A stretch of DNA of 64,000 bases, taken from the NCBI GenBank assembly GCA_020346225.1, contig CP070777.1, positions 2,243,385 through 2,307,384 of the forward strand, in the 5' to 3' direction. The stretch comes from Candidatus Zixiibacteriota bacterium (lineage in GTDB: Bacteria > Zixibacteria > MSB-5A5 > GN15 > FEB-12). Both the position numbers and the translations under genes were made by a program. The notes beneath the pieces are model-generated. The model ran no database searches and was not told where the DNA came from. It saw only the letters and a list, made by a program, of their open reading frames with translations. The stretch's first letter is position 1, and each line of letters begins with the position of its first letter. Of this stretch, positions 16,015-25,613 are shown piece by piece.

Positions 16015-17979
16015 CTACTTCTTGCGACGGCTACGGCCAAATGATATGTTCTCCGACGGAAACTCCGGCTGGTCGTGGTCGACTTTCTTCTCATCCGGTT
16101 TCTTCTCCTCGGAGTCGCTTTTCGTCGGAACGAATCTTCGGGTTTTGCCCCTTCCGTATGCTACCGTCGGCGCTTCCACGGGAGCCGGTTCATCCCGACT
16201 CTCGGCATCCGCCGGCGACCGTTCCGCCTGCGGCGTTACTTTTTCCCGCGGCTCGTTTTCGATCGGTTGCGTTGCGCCAGCCTCCGGGGATGTGATTTCA
16301 GTTCCCGTCGAGGATGCCTCGGTGTCGGGTTCCGACGTGGTGACCGGCTCGTCCGGCTTGTCCTTCCTGGGACGCAGTTCCTGTTCCAGGACATGAAAAG
16401 GCGGCGGCGGAATAGGCGGTCCTGTCATCTTCTTGTCCTCCGCCGGTCGTGAGGCTGATGGAGCCGAGCCACGACGCTCTCGCCCGGAGGATTCACCTCT
16501 CTTCCGGCCGCCGCGAGACTGCTGGCGGCGTGTCGCCGGTTTCTCTCTCGATTTTCCTGCTCTCTGGTCGGGCTGTTCTTTTCGAGTGCCGCCGTGCCTG
16601 CGAGGCGGCTGGCGGTCCGCCCCGGTACGTCGCTCCCCGGTTCGCCTTGATGGCGGTTTTGGAAATCTGGCAAGCCCCGGTCTCTCGGCCGGTGTACTCC
16701 GCGCCGTTTTGAAATCGAACGTTTCACCAATCACCGCGGCGCCGACAGCGTCACCCCAGACATTGACAGCGGCTCTAACCCTGTCGTAGAGCCAGTCAAC
16801 CGCGAGGATGACGCCTATTCCGGCAAAAGCCGCCTGCGGGAAATCGGCCCAGAACATCACCGTTGCGAGCAGGAGCAACGAGACATTCGGAATCAGCGAG
16901 GCTAGCAGGGATACAAGCAGCGCCGCGCCCAGCATCATCAGCACCTGTACGAGGGAGAGGTCAATACCGAACATCTGAGCGCAAAACAGGGCCGCGATCA
17001 CAAGATATATCGCGGTGCCATTCATGTTGATCATACTGCCGAGAGGAAGTACCAGTGAGCAGGCCCGGTTGCTCACGCGGTTTTGCTCCGCGGTGCACTC
17101 GTAGGTGACGGGAAGTGACGCCGCCGGAGAGGCCGTGGCCAGGGCGGTAGCGAGAGCCGGAACGGTATTTTCGAGATAGCTCAGAAAAGGACGCCGTCCC
17201 AATGACTTCAGCAGAATGGGCAGGAGCACCAGACCGTGAAGAAGCAAACCTATAACGAGTGTGAGAGACAGCATGCCCAGTGACGTAACCGAGCTTCCCA
17301 GCGAGACGGCGCCGCCGGCAAAGGCGCTGGCTACCAGCGAGAAGATTCCCAGCGGTGATACCCAGACCAGCATTCGGATCAGTCTCTTGACGGCTTCCAG
17401 AACGGCCTGAAAGAAGTCGACAACCACCTTGCCCCTTTGACCGGAGGCGGCGATGGCCACTCCAAAGAAAATGGCGAATACCACAAAACCGAGATACTGT
17501 TCAAGTGATGTGGCCGCCAGGAGGTCACCCGGGAGGATTCTACTCAGCAGTTCGGTGAGGGGATAGCCCTCCATGGCAGGGGGAGCTGTTGCGATGCCGG
17601 CTGAGGGGGAAGCGGCATAGGTCCCCGGTTTGAGCAGATAGGCGAGCACGCCGCCCAGCAGCACGCCCGCCACCGCTGTGCCGACAAAATAGAGCAGCGC
17701 CTTGCCGACCGAGCGGCTCATCTTACGAACGTCGCCCAGCGCAGCGGCGCCCACCACAACCGCGGCCAATATCAAGGGGACAATGAGAATCCGAAGAGCA
17801 CTTACGAATAGCCGGCCGATAAAGCTGATAGCATCGGCAAAGCCGGGCACATAATAGCCGGCCAGAGCACCGAGCACAATACTGATCAAAATAGCCAGAA
17901 GCTGCGTCTGTGATGGACCGGAAGGAGCTTCATCTCTTTGTCTTTTTCTTTGATCGCGAGGATTCATTCTCTGCTTCAT
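16015..17979 (-). CDS. dicarboxylate/amino acid:cation symporter (DAACS) with long charged C-terminal tail
   Basis: Residues 1 to about 420 are a GltP/DctA-type sodium- or proton-coupled symporter: eight spans and two hairpins, with the helix-breaking ASLPVTYECTAEQN loop and the MINMNGTAIYL signature. After the conserved GDAVGA end, about 210 extra residues follow, rich in Arg, Glu, Pro and Ser and surely disordered, ending in GRSRRKK. Typical members stop near 420-450 residues. Upstream in-frame ATGs exist, but the promoter at 18043-18071 puts the transcript start near 18036, and ATG 17979 has AAGG nine bases upstream, so 17979 is preferred. Divergent from rarA. Confidence 0.92.
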   Translation of the reverse strand: MKQRMNPRDQRKRQRDEAPSGPSQTQLLAILISIVLGALAGYYVPGFADAISFIGRLFVSALRILIVPLILAAVVVGAAALGDVRKMSRSVGKALLYFVGTAVAGVLLGGVLAYLLKPGTYAASPSAGIATAPPAMEGYPLTELLSRILPGDLLAATSLEQYLGFVVFAIFFGVAIAASGQRGKVVVDFFQAVLEAVKRLIRMLVWVSPLGIFSLVASAFAGGAVSLGSSVTSLGMLSLTLVIGLLLHGLVLLPILLKSLGRRPFLSYLENTVPALATALATASPAASLPVTYECTAEQNRVSNRACSLVLPLGSMINMNGTAIYLVIAALFCAQMFGIDLSLVQVLMMLGAALLVSLLASLIPNVSLLLLATVMFWADFPQAAFAGIGVILAVDWLYDRVRAAVNVWGDAVGAAVIGETFDFKTARSTPAERPGLARFPKPPSRRTGERRTGADRQPPRRHGGTRKEQPDQRAGKSREKPATRRQQSRGGRKRGESSGRERRGSAPSASRPAEDKKMTGPPIPPPPFHVLEQELRPRKDKPDEPVTTSEPDTEASSTGTEITSPEAGATQPIENEPREKVTPQAERSPADAESRDEPAPVEAPTVAYGRGKTRRFVPTKSDSEEKKPDEKKVDHDQPEFPSENISFGRSRRKK

Positions 17980-18042
17980 TAGCAAACCTTTTTGACTCTT
18001 GTTCTTAGCACGAGGAAAATACCTGATTTCCTGCGAGCACAT

Positions 18043-18071
18043 ATAATACCACAGCCGTGCTGTATTAGCAA
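18043..18071 (-). promoter_or_regulatory. sigma-70-like promoter of the DAACS symporter gene
   Basis: Minus strand TTGCTA (18066-18071), 17-base spacer, TATTAT (18043-18048). The predicted start site lies inside the longest open frame of the symporter, which supports the downstream ATG. Confidence 0.45.
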
Positions 18072-18152
18072 CGCCTTTTTGCGGTTGACGACAGGGCGGA
18101 CCAGGCGTTGCCGGATGTGCGGCCGGGCGGAAGTCCTAAGGCGAAGTTGTGA

Positions 18153-18181
18153 TTGTGGTTGCACCTTCCGGCGGTTATATT
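18153..18181 (+). promoter_or_regulatory. sigma-70-like promoter of rarA, leaderless geometry
   Basis: TTGTGG (18153-18158), 17-base spacer, TATATT (18176-18181), then only six bases before the ATG at 18188. No Shine-Dalgarno is present at the preferred start. Confidence 0.4.
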
Positions 18182-18187
18182 GGGTCA

Positions 18188-19546
18188 ATGGACCTCTTCA
18201 AGGAGGATAAGACAGGTACCGGGGGCGGCGCGTCCCGTGATTTGAAGCCTCTCGCCGACCGCATGCGTCCTCGCACGCTCGACGAGTTTTACGGTCAGGA
18301 CAAAATAGTCGGTCCCGGCACACCCCTGCGAAAAGCCATCGAGTCGGACGGTGTCGGCTCGCTAATCTTCTGGGGACCGCCGGGGTCGGGGAAAACCACC
18401 CTCGCTTACCTGATCGCCGAGTCGACGCAGGGGCAGTTCGTTCCCTTCTCGGCGGCCACCTCGGGCATCAAAGAAGTCAAGGCGGTCATTTCGAGGGCCG
18501 GCAATTTCTTCAAGACATCGGGGCGGAGGACCTACGTTTTTATCGATGAAATTCACCGTTTCAACAAGGCCCAGCAGGACGCCTTCCTGCCTTACGTTGA
18601 ATCCGGCGAGATTATTCTCATCGGCGCGACCACCGAGAATCCGTCGTTTGAGGTAAACTCGGCCCTGCTGTCGCGCATGCGGGTCTATCTGCTGGAGAGA
18701 CTTTCCGAATCGGCTCTGGTGAAGATAACCGAACGAGCCGTGTCCGATGCCACCGACGGGCTGGCCGGCATGAATTTGAAAGTCGGGCCCGAGGCGCTGC
18801 AGTTCATCGCCGCCGCCGCCGACGGCGACGCGCGGCGGGCCCTGGTGCTTCTGGAGAACACGGCGGCGTTTCTCGGCGAGAAGGCCGAGGTCACCGTTGA
18901 TGATCTGAAACAGGTGCATCAGCGAGGCGCCGCCCTGTATGATAAGGCCGCCGAGGAGCACTACAACTTGATCTCGGCGCTTCACAAGACCATTCGCGAC
19001 GGCGACCCCGATGCCGCTCTGTACTGGCTGGCGCGGATGCTCGATGGCGGCGAGGAGCCGCTGTACATCGTGCGGCGGTTGATAAGATTCGCCTCGGAGG
19101 ATGTCGGCCTGGCCGACCCCTATGCCCTGACCGTGGCGATCAACGCCAGAGAGGCCTACCACTTTTTGGGTTCTCCTGAGGGGGAGCTGGCTATCGCCCA
19201 GGCTGTCATCTATCTCGCCTGCGCGCCCAAGTCCAACGCGTCGTATGTCGCCTTCGGAAAAGCCCAGACTGACGCCAGGGAGAAAGGCTCGTTGCCGGTG
19301 CCGCTGCATTTGCGAAACGCGCCCACCTCTTTGATGAAAGCCTTCGGATACGGCAAGGGTTACAAGTATGCCCACGATTTCAGGGATGCCCTTACCGGTC
19401 AGAAGAATTTCCCGGAGCAACTCGAGGGGACCGAATACTACCGGCCCACCGAGACTGGTCGGGAAAAAAGGATCAAAGAATATCTCGACTGGTATAAAAA
19501 ACAACGACAGCAACTCAGGCAGCAGGCCGGGGCCGACGAGGGTTAG
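18188..19546 (+). CDS. rarA: replication-associated recombination protein A (RarA/MgsA), AAA+ ATPase
   Basis: About 452 residues. It has RarA landmarks MRPRTLDEFYGQ, Walker A GPPGSGKTT, Walker B FIDEIHRF, sensor GATTENPSFEVN, and the C-terminal tetramerisation part with DVGLADPYAL and YKYAHDF. RarA acts at stalled replication forks, related to clamp-loader subunits. The frame is open 13 codons upstream to a GTG, but ATG 18188 starts the family-like MDLF sequence. A promoter ending six bases before it suggests a leaderless transcript. Divergent from the symporter gene. Confidence 0.95.
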   Translation: MDLFKEDKTGTGGGASRDLKPLADRMRPRTLDEFYGQDKIVGPGTPLRKAIESDGVGSLIFWGPPGSGKTTLAYLIAESTQGQFVPFSAATSGIKEVKAVISRAGNFFKTSGRRTYVFIDEIHRFNKAQQDAFLPYVESGEIILIGATTENPSFEVNSALLSRMRVYLLERLSESALVKITERAVSDATDGLAGMNLKVGPEALQFIAAAADGDARRALVLLENTAAFLGEKAEVTVDDLKQVHQRGAALYDKAAEEHYNLISALHKTIRDGDPDAALYWLARMLDGGEEPLYIVRRLIRFASEDVGLADPYALTVAINAREAYHFLGSPEGELAIAQAVIYLACAPKSNASYVAFGKAQTDAREKGSLPVPLHLRNAPTSLMKAFGYGKGYKYAHDFRDALTGQKNFPEQLEGTEYYRPTETGREKRIKEYLDWYKKQRQQLRQQAGADEG

Positions 19547-19612
19547 ACAGGTGATGTCGGGTTATCCCGGTGGCTCATCGCACCGCGAACTTATGGTTGG
19601 GAGAACGCTAAA

Positions 19613-21349
19613 ATGAAGCTCATCAAAGTACAGCTATCGTCAGTCGCGCTGTTTTGTCTTCTCTTTTCAGCATCCTGTTCAACGTGGCAGGGGCAGAAGA
19701 CCGGTGAAACCGTGGTCGCCGGAGACGTGGCCGAGCGGGTGGACGCCTACCTGGCCGGCATTACCTCGTTCGGTTTTTCCGGGGCGGCGCTGGTCGCCCG
19801 GGGCGACGAGATTCTTCTGAACAAGGGCTACAGCCTTGCTGTCGCGGCCGACAGTATCCCCAATACGGCCCAGACGGTTTTCAGTGTCGGTTCCATCACC
19901 AAACAGTTCACGGCGGCGGCTATTATGAAGCTGGAAATGACCGGTAAGCTCGCGGTAAGTGATCGGATAACGAAGTATTTCGACAATGTTCCTCCCGACA
20001 AGCAGGTCATCACGCTGCACCACCTGTTAACCCACACGGCCGGTCTGCCCGGTTCCCTGGGTCGCGATTTTGAGGTGGTGGGGCGAGATGAAATGATGCG
20101 GAGAATCCTCAATGCCCCTCTCGAGTTTCCGCCGGGCAGGCAGTTCGGATACTCTAACTGCGGTTACTCCATGCTGGCGGCGGTGGTGGAGATTGCCTCC
20201 GCGCAGCCCTATGAGCAGTTTCTCGCCGAGAATCTTTTCGAACCGGCCGGCATGCACTTCACCGGTTACCGCCGACCGGACTGGAGCCGCAGGACGGTCG
20301 CGCGGTGGTACACCGGCGAAGCCGACAACGGGACCCCCCTTGAAAAGGATTACCCTTACTGGAACTATATCGGTAACGGCGGCATACTATCGACAACCGG
20401 TGATATGTTTCGCTGGCACCGGGCGCTGTTGGGGGAAGAGATTCTCTCAGCGGCGGCCAAACAGAAGCTTTATACGCCCTTTCTCAACGACTACGCTTAC
20501 GGCTGGGACGTGCTTGAAACGGAGCGCGGCGTTTTAATCCAACACGACGGCGGCAGTTCGCTGGGCTGTGCCGCCGATTTCAAGCGCTTCATCGACTCCG
20601 GTATCGTCATAATGCTCTTTTCCAACTACTCCGGTCCTGATATCCTCATGGAGAAAGGGGTGCGCGACAGGGTGACCGATCTTGTTTTCGGTGTCAGCAT
20701 CGAGTTGCCCCTGGATGTTTCCGACGACCCGATCGATGCGTCGGCCTATGCGGGTTCGTACCTGTTGGACGAAGACGCCGCCTTCAACGTGACTAACGTG
20801 TCGAACGCGCTGGTGGTTACTCCCTTCGGGGCCGGGGCCGTGGCCGCTCTGTATTTCCCGGACACCAGTCAACTCGCGCAAATAGACAGCAACCAGGCCC
20901 GCTCGGAGGGGGTCCTCTCAGCCGCCGCCAAGGGCGATTTTGAACCTTTTCGAGCCCTTATCAACGATGACGGCCGCCTGGAGCGCATCAGGCAACTGTG
21001 GAACATGAGAGTGGAGCGGTACGCGGAAATGACCGGACCGCTTACCGGGGCGGTCGCCCGATACTCCCTGCCGTCCGGTTTCCAAAAGGGCGCCGTCGAG
21101 ACTCTGGTGGAAATCACGGGCGAGAGAAGCGGTTTTTTCTACCGGATGATCTGGAAGGACGGCCGGATGATCGGCATTGCCCCGACCATGCCTCCGAGCC
21201 TGGGTGGCCTGGTGTTTCGTCATTCCGGGGAGGGTCGGTTCTTCACTTATAACATCAGCGCGGCGCGGAACATACGATTGACTTTCGATTCGAAAGACAT
21301 GGTGATTCTGGGTGGGAACAGTTCCTTGCGGGTGCCTAAGATTCAGTAG
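19613..21349 (+). CDS. serine beta-lactamase-fold hydrolase lipoprotein
   Basis: 578 residues. A lipoprotein signal (LFCLLFSASCS, Cys near 23) precedes a class C beta-lactamase/esterase domain. Catalytic motifs are SxxK in VGSITKQF, YSN in YSNCGYSM, and an HDG in LIQHDGGSS where classical enzymes have KTG; HxG is usual in the esterase/peptidase members. The HTAGLPG block also fits. About 200 C-terminal residues form a separate beta-rich domain. Likely an envelope esterase or D-aminopeptidase-like enzyme rather than a resistance enzyme. Its last 14 bases overlap the 3' end of the convergent dehydrogenase gene. GGGAG lies ten bases before the ATG. Confidence 0.92.
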   Translation: MKLIKVQLSSVALFCLLFSASCSTWQGQKTGETVVAGDVAERVDAYLAGITSFGFSGAALVARGDEILLNKGYSLAVAADSIPNTAQTVFSVGSITKQFTAAAIMKLEMTGKLAVSDRITKYFDNVPPDKQVITLHHLLTHTAGLPGSLGRDFEVVGRDEMMRRILNAPLEFPPGRQFGYSNCGYSMLAAVVEIASAQPYEQFLAENLFEPAGMHFTGYRRPDWSRRTVARWYTGEADNGTPLEKDYPYWNYIGNGGILSTTGDMFRWHRALLGEEILSAAAKQKLYTPFLNDYAYGWDVLETERGVLIQHDGGSSLGCAADFKRFIDSGIVIMLFSNYSGPDILMEKGVRDRVTDLVFGVSIELPLDVSDDPIDASAYAGSYLLDEDAAFNVTNVSNALVVTPFGAGAVAALYFPDTSQLAQIDSNQARSEGVLSAAAKGDFEPFRALINDDGRLERIRQLWNMRVERYAEMTGPLTGAVARYSLPSGFQKGAVETLVEITGERSGFFYRMIWKDGRMIGIAPTMPPSLGGLVFRHSGEGRFFTYNISAARNIRLTFDSKDMVILGGNSSLRVPKIQ

Positions 21350-22358
21350 CCGTTGCCGGCGGTCGGTCTTCGGCGCCAACGACAATCACCGCCGCGCCGG
21401 TAAACCGTCCCTGCCGCAGATCGTCGAGGGCCTCGTTGGCCTTCTCCAGCGGGTAACGGTGCACCTCGGTTGCCACCGGTATCTCGGGAGCCAGAGCCAG
21501 AAATTCCTCCCCGTCGCGGCGGGTCAAATTGGCCACCGATCGGACGACCCTTTCACCCCACAGGATTGAATAGGGGAAAGCCGGGATATCACTCATGTGG
21601 ATACCGGCACAAACGACCACGCCGCCTTTCCTCACCGCCCTCAGAGCGGTCGGGACCAGGGCACCGACCGGCGCGAATATAATCGCAGCATCGAGCGGCT
21701 CAGGCGGAGCGGTATCCGAGTCGCCCGCCCACACGGCCCCCAGCCGCAGGGCAAAGTGCTGACTCTCTGCATCTTCCCGACGGGTAAAGGCAAATACTTC
21801 TCTTCCCTGGTGCCGGGCCACCTGGGTGAGTATATGCGCGGCCGCCCCGAACCCATAGAAACCGAGTCGCTTTCCCTCGCCGGCGAGGCGAAGCGCGCGG
21901 TACCCGCTCAATCCGGCGCAAAGCAGCGGTGCGGCCTGCAGATGGGAATAACCGGGCGGGATGGGAAAACAGAATCGTGCGTCGGCCGTGCACATCTCGG
22001 CAAAACCGCCGTCGATCTGGTAGCCGGTGTATCTTGATTGGTCGCACAGGTTTTCCTGTTCCGATCGGCAGTAGTGGCATTTTCCGCAGCTTCCGCCCAA
22101 CCAGGGCACGCCCACCCTGTCGCCGACGGCAAAAGCTTCGGCTCCCTCGCCAACGGCCGCGACCGAGCCGACAATCTGATGGCCCGGAATGACCGGCAAC
22201 TTCGGCTGGGTGAGGTCACCGTCGACAACATGAAGGTCAGTGCGGCAGACGCCGCAGGCATTTACCCGCAAAAGTAACCGGCCTTCGGTCGCTGTTGGCT
22301 CAGGCAAGTCGACAAGCCTGAGGGGTTTGCCCGGCTTTTCCAGGATCATGGCCCGCAC
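21336..22358 (-). CDS. zinc-binding alcohol dehydrogenase family protein
   Basis: 340 residues. Catalytic-zinc motif GVCRTD, PGHQ (Gln where Glu is common), structural-zinc knot CGKCHYCRSEQENLC, and cofactor-fold GFYGFGAAAHIL, in which Ala replaces the usual second-helix glycines. It belongs to the AdhA-like branch often found in soil and aquatic bacteria. It is distant in sequence from the dehydrogenase at 1452-2456, so these are not recent duplicates. Convergent with and overlapping the beta-lactamase-fold gene by 14 bases. Confidence 0.92.
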   Translation of the reverse strand: MRAMILEKPGKPLRLVDLPEPTATEGRLLLRVNACGVCRTDLHVVDGDLTQPKLPVIPGHQIVGSVAAVGEGAEAFAVGDRVGVPWLGGSCGKCHYCRSEQENLCDQSRYTGYQIDGGFAEMCTADARFCFPIPPGYSHLQAAPLLCAGLSGYRALRLAGEGKRLGFYGFGAAAHILTQVARHQGREVFAFTRREDAESQHFALRLGAVWAGDSDTAPPEPLDAAIIFAPVGALVPTALRAVRKGGVVVCAGIHMSDIPAFPYSILWGERVVRSVANLTRRDGEEFLALAPEIPVATEVHRYPLEKANEALDDLRQGRFTGAAVIVVGAEDRPPATATES

Positions 22359-22510
22359 TGTTTAACCTCACCGGCTGGCACGTTTTTCTGCAGGCTAAAA
22401 AGCCCATCACTCTTCAGAGCCAAAATTACGAATCGCTGACATTCAGTTCAATCTTTTTTGACGGCGGACGTACAATTTGAGGGGCTTAATTGAAGGCCCA
22501 CTTCATAAGA

Positions 22511-22540
22511 AAGGGGACAGCCCGATTGGACTGTCCCCTT
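22511..22540 (-). terminator. terminator hairpin of the S8 protease gene
   Basis: Perfect 10-base stem AAGGGGACAG/CTGTCCCCTT around a 10-base loop, 20 bases past the protease stop; the stem end reads TTTCTTATG on the minus strand. This GGGGACAG-type hairpin is also seen as a dispersed element in other genomes; only one copy was noticed here. Confidence 0.6.
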
Positions 22541-22560
22541 GATTGTTATCATATCCGAAG

Positions 22561-25209
22561 CTACTTGAGCAGGGTCATTTTTCTCTGCTCAACGTAGTCG
22601 CCCGATTTCATGCGGTACAGGTAAATGCCGGAGGCAAGCCTCGAAGCATCCCACCGCACCGTGTGAATCCCGGCGCTGCGGAAACCATCGACGAGGGTGG
22701 TCACTTTCTGACCCCGGATATTGTATATTTCGAGCGAAACATGACCCGGCGCGGGGAGAGAGAAGGATATGTCGGTGGTCGGGTTGAACGGGTTGGGATA
22801 GTTCTGGCTCAATCCGTACTCGGTCGGCGCCAGGACGTCCCCGCCGGCGATCGGGTCGCTCTTGAAGACAATACCACTTTCACAGACTTTGGTCATATCA
22901 TTGTCATTCTGGTCGTAGGTGTAACCCGCGAGAATGACATCGGTGACCTCGAAGCACCACTCGCCGGTGCAGCTTTTGGTGTAGCTCGTCTGGAAGGCGA
23001 CATAACCCGTGTCGTCTGTCAGAGCGTTGCCGGTTCCGCCGACCGGGCCGGTCGCCGTGACGTAGACATCGGCACCCGCCACGGGCTGATGGTCCTGATC
23101 TTTAATCCAGATGCCAACACGTCCGTTGCAGTTGCGTCCCACGGTGCCCCGATAGGCGTATATCGAATCCACGTGCAGGGAGTTGTCCGGGGCCTCGTAG
23201 GTGCTGATGTAATCATCCTTGGTGAGGGTGTCGGCGCCGAAAGCATTACTGACTATCAGGGTGACGGTGAAGGTATCCACGTAAGTGTAGGTGTGAACGG
23301 GATCCTGGTCGTGGGATACGGGGCTGCCGTCGCCGAAGTCCCATGTCCACGAAGTCGGGCCGTTGGTCGACTGATCGTCGAAGGTGACCTGGAGCTCTAT
23401 CGGGCCGGTAAGCGGGTCGGCCGAGAAGGCCGCTACCGGCGGGTCAGTGGGTTCGGTTACACTGATATAGGCGACCTTCTGTTCGACGTCGTAGCCGCAG
23501 TCGTTGGTGGCGGTCAGTGTAACGGTAAAGTTGTCGGCGTAGGTGTACTGATGGGACGGGTGCTGGGTGTACACGTGCTCGCTGCCGTCGCCAAAATCCC
23601 ACTCCCATGAGGTTGGATTGTTGGTCGAGAGATCGGTAAAGTCGACGGTCAGCGGATAGTCGCCACTGGTCGGGTCGCCGCTGAAATCGGCCACGGGCGG
23701 GTCGGTGCACGGCTCTTCTATGGCATCAAGACACTTCTTGGCACTGACGATTCCGACACCCACGTACTTGGTCATGTTGTAGGGTTTGACATTATCGGGG
23801 TCGCAAATGATGTCCCATTTGTCCTGTCTCGACAGCGAGGGGTCGGTCGATTCCAGCAGAGCCGCCACGCCGACCACGTGAGGTGCCGACATGGAGGTGC
23901 CCGACATTGTCCGCGTCTGATCGCCGTCGCCGTTCCAGCTGCTGAGTATGGTGGTACCGGGAGCGGCTACCTCCACCCAAGAGCCGTAGTTAGAGAAAGT
24001 TGACGGATTTCCGCTGATGTCGGTAGCTCCGACGCTCAAGCACTCCGGCAGGGAGGGGAGGTAAGCGGGGGTGGGCGAATTGCTGTTACCCGCGGATACC
24101 ACTATCAGGACATCTTCACTCACCAGGTAAGCCACGGCGGCAGCCAGGTCGGCCGTTTCCGACGAGCCCCATGAGCAGTTGATGGCGGCGACATTAACAC
24201 CGCGTGCCTTGAGGTCGCCGACATAAACCATGGCCTCGGCGGCATACTCCATCGAAACGCTGCCGCTGGAGCCCCTGGCCCAGCCGATCCGGCACGGCAG
24301 AATTTTCACGCCGTTGGCGGTGCTGCTCTGGGTACCGTCGTTATAGCCACCGGCCACACCGCAAACTCGGTAGCCGTTGTTGTTGATAGCTGCGGCCGTG
24401 CCCGAGACATGGGTGCCGTGACCGACTGCGTCGCTCGGGTCGTTGTCGGCCACCGTGCAGTCCTCTTCGTTGCAGCGCATAGCGGCTTCCACGAAGTCCC
24501 AGCCGATGACGTCATCATCGTAGCCGTTGGCGTCGTCGTCATAGCCGTTCCCCGGAATCTCCTGGTCGTTGACCCAAATATTGCCGTTGGTAACGTTGTC
24601 GCTGGGGCCCGGGGGATCGCTTCCGCCCAGGTCGCCGTGATCGTATTTGACGCCGGAATCGAGGATGCCGACCACGACGGTGGCATCACCGGTCTGCATA
24701 TCCCAGGCCAGGTCGGCGTCGACGCCATAGGTGTCCCAGTAATTCCATTGAGTCGAAAAGGAGGGATCGTTGGGGGTGGCGTCCATACTGTGAACGGGGA
24801 TCTTGTAAGCCCGGGTAACCATGGGCAGCCGCTCGTAGGCCGCAATGACCTCGTCAAGATCGGCGTCGTCGACGTGCACCCGGAAAAACCTGGTCAGGGC
24901 CTGCCTCTGCGGGGAGTTGGCCGCGTCGTAAAGCACCCCCGGGAACTTCTTGTCGATGCGGGTGATGCCGAATCGCCGGGCCACGGCGTCGAATTCGACC
25001 ACGCCGGCAAGGGCGTTGGCCGATTTAAAGGCATTCTGGTTAAGGGTTGGTATGAAACTTTCGTCAAGCTGGACAACGATCATGTTGGGCATATATCCCT
25101 CGAAAGAGGGGTCGTCCTCGATGCGGTAAAGCTGGTGGACGTTCTCGGCGGTAGTGAGGCTACCAGATGCTAGTAATACCGCCAGGAGAATTAGAGCGAG
25201 TTTTCTCAT
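22561..25209 (-). CDS. secreted S8 (subtilisin-like) serine protease with two PKD domains and C-terminal sorting domain
   Basis: 882 residues. Signal peptide (1-20), propeptide-like region (about 40-140), S8 catalytic domain (about 150-490) with Asp184 (GILDSGV), His264 (GHGTHVSGT), oxyanion Asn375 (SAGNSNS) and Ser439 (GTSMSAP). PKD domains lie at about 503-586 and 590-670, each with the WDFGDGS motif. An Ig-like insert (675-785) and a C-terminal domain opening with NYPNPFNPTTDISFSLP and closing with RKMTLLK follow. The last is the FlgD-like/Por sorting type, which in FCB bacteria directs proteins through type IX or related secretion to the surface. All catalytic residues are intact. CAGGAGG precedes the ATG. 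Divergent from the FG-GAP gene, also tailed with NYPNPFNP. Confidence 0.95.
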   Translation of the reverse strand: MRKLALILLAVLLASGSLTTAENVHQLYRIEDDPSFEGYMPNMIVVQLDESFIPTLNQNAFKSANALAGVVEFDAVARRFGITRIDKKFPGVLYDAANSPQRQALTRFFRVHVDDADLDEVIAAYERLPMVTRAYKIPVHSMDATPNDPSFSTQWNYWDTYGVDADLAWDMQTGDATVVVGILDSGVKYDHGDLGGSDPPGPSDNVTNGNIWVNDQEIPGNGYDDDANGYDDDVIGWDFVEAAMRCNEEDCTVADNDPSDAVGHGTHVSGTAAAINNNGYRVCGVAGGYNDGTQSSTANGVKILPCRIGWARGSSGSVSMEYAAEAMVYVGDLKARGVNVAAINCSWGSSETADLAAAVAYLVSEDVLIVVSAGNSNSPTPAYLPSLPECLSVGATDISGNPSTFSNYGSWVEVAAPGTTILSSWNGDGDQTRTMSGTSMSAPHVVGVAALLESTDPSLSRQDKWDIICDPDNVKPYNMTKYVGVGIVSAKKCLDAIEEPCTDPPVADFSGDPTSGDYPLTVDFTDLSTNNPTSWEWDFGDGSEHVYTQHPSHQYTYADNFTVTLTATNDCGYDVEQKVAYISVTEPTDPPVAAFSADPLTGPIELQVTFDDQSTNGPTSWTWDFGDGSPVSHDQDPVHTYTYVDTFTVTLIVSNAFGADTLTKDDYISTYEAPDNSLHVDSIYAYRGTVGRNCNGRVGIWIKDQDHQPVAGADVYVTATGPVGGTGNALTDDTGYVAFQTSYTKSCTGEWCFEVTDVILAGYTYDQNDNDMTKVCESGIVFKSDPIAGGDVLAPTEYGLSQNYPNPFNPTTDISFSLPAPGHVSLEIYNIRGQKVTTLVDGFRSAGIHTVRWDASRLASGIYLYRMKSGDYVEQRKMTLLK

Positions 25210-25613
25210 TTTTCCTCCTGAGCATACTGTTGAATGTTCTGCGGTTTAGTGAAGTACACTGATGCAATACGCTGCTTTGGAAACTTGCCGTATCACCTCC
25301 CTTGAGAAGTACTCATGTGACGAGTAAATATTTGGTTATCTGCTACTGTGGCTCTTTTGGGTATGCTTACCAGGAACCAATGCAACTATGGCCGTAAGTT
25401 AATGAAAATACGAAGGAAAGCAAATGAAATCTGGCCCGACAATGCGATTTGCCGCCAACCGGCAGAAAAGAGGATGTTTACGGTTGACAATGGCCGGCCG
25501 CATCAGCAGATTAAGGCCGTAACGATCAAAATGGTTGGGGCTTCAACTTTTGAGTCTACTTCACCAGGATGACGAACTCTTTTATCCATTGTTCATAGGT
25601 GATAGGAGGAGCT
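25210..25613. other. divergent intergenic region between S8 protease and FG-GAP genes
   Basis: 404 bases, more AT-rich than its flanks. A perfect TTGACA (25484-25489) with 17 bases to a poor CAGATT (25507-25512) could serve the FG-GAP gene. GGAGGAGCT sets its ATG at 25614. No other feature was recognised. Confidence 0.3.

Noticed and set aside
17980-18042. Longer N-terminus for the symporter
   Set aside because: The best promoter places transcription start inside it; the downstream ATG has a ribosome site.
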